From Balneola sp. EhC07 (GTDB taxonomy: Bacteria; Bacteroidota; Rhodothermia; Balneolales; Balneolaceae), in assembly GCF_001650905.1 (NCBI RefSeq), contig NZ_LXYG01000016.1, forward strand, positions 275,565 through 339,564: a stretch of 64,000 nucleotides of DNA, in the 5' to 3' direction. The notes under the pieces were generated by a model, which saw only the letters and a program-made list of their open reading frames with translations, ran no database searches and was not told the DNA's origin. Below, piece after piece: positions 63,923-64,000 of the stretch. Within the stretch, counting starts at the first letter, position 1; every line of letters begins with the position of its first letter. The position numbers and the translations under genes are program-made.

Positions 63923-63971
63923 CTGTCGGTAATCGTTTTACAAATTTAATTAACACAAACAAGACAAAGAC

Positions 63972-64000
63972 ATGGCAAAAGAGACCTTTCAACGCACCAA
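63972..64000 (+). CDS. tuf: Elongation factor Tu, N-terminus (cut by window end)
   Basis: The last 29 bases encode MAKETFQRT, the beginning of bacterial EF-Tu. EF-Tu brings aminoacyl-tRNA to the ribosome. The gene is linked to a Thr-Tyr-Gly-Thr tRNA cluster, as in the E. coli thrU-tyrU-glyT-thrT-tufB operon. Only nine residues are visible, so the call relies on this start plus the context. Confidence 0.8.

Overview
The window is a gene-dense (about 40% G+C by eye) chromosomal stretch of a member of the Bacteroidota/Balneolota/Rhodothermota group, most likely a pigmented marine Balneolaceae-type bacterium. The evidence is indirect. Two genes carry the NYPNP-type C-terminal sorting domain used by type IX-like secretion. 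There is a Bacteroidota-style peptidase S74 surface protein and a SecA of 1128 residues. Several promoters fit TTG-N19/20-TAnnTTT. There is also a carotenoid desaturase (CrtI) and a large NtrY-like kinase. No rRNA operon, prophage, plasmid or CRISPR array is visible; almost everything is ordinary chromosomal housekeeping with small accessory patches.

Layout. 1-0.9 kb: the edge of a secreted protein gene and two frameshifted gene remnants lying tail to tail (a type IX sorting domain and an HNH-like nuclease). 0.9-6.3 kb: crtI, the RlpA lipoprotein, and a pair of secreted proteins (small type IX cargo plus S74 fibre-like protein). 6.3-15.2 kb: rhomboid protease, serC with DUF1015, DUF1844/Nudix, two TonB paralogues, VanZ-like protein, NAD(P)HX repair enzyme and prolyl-tRNA synthetase. 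15.4-24.2 kb: tRNA-Met(CAT), an AlbA_2 regulator, a TM2 protein, an outer-membrane receptor next to a two-component system, an orphan LuxR-type regulator, a MITE-like inverted-repeat element and a small membrane protein. 24.2-31.8 kb: aspS-DUF429, a soluble transhydrogenase divergent from a sodA-bacilliredoxin operon, a lone receiver protein and an MscS channel. 31.9-43.3 kb: a membrane SpoIIE-type phosphatase, hflK-hflC, a CPBP protease, a degenerate SRAP protein, a VOC protein, polyphosphate glucokinase and secA. 43.5-49.8 kb: cold-shock protein, a REP-associated transposase, aconitase and two paralogous GAF-histidine-kinase genes. 49.8-54.2 kb: a minus-strand biosynthetic operon (type III polyketide synthase, methyltransferase, FAD hydroxylase) with a MATE exporter nearby. 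54.2-60.5 kb: giant sensor kinase, 2-hydroxyacid dehydrogenase, rsfS, a LytR_C-domain protein and a secreted protein. 60.6-64 kb: queA-ispD-ispF-dedA, then tRNA-Thr, -Tyr, -Gly, -Thr and the start of tuf, the same order as the tRNA-tufB operon of Escherichia coli.

Functional threads. crtI, ispD and ispF belong to isoprenoid/carotenoid supply. SecA, the signal-peptide proteins and the sorting domains belong to export. sodA, the bacilliredoxin and the transhydrogenase form an oxidative-stress neighbourhood around an 18-bp perfect palindrome. The most interesting items are the SrsABC-like phenolic-lipid/quinone gene set, the SRAP homologue that has lost Cys2, Glu and His of the active site, the kinase pair in which one paralogue has lost its phospho-accepting His, and a RAYT transposase whose own reading frame contains a 37-bp REP-like palindrome. 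All functional calls come from reading motifs by eye; no database search was run.
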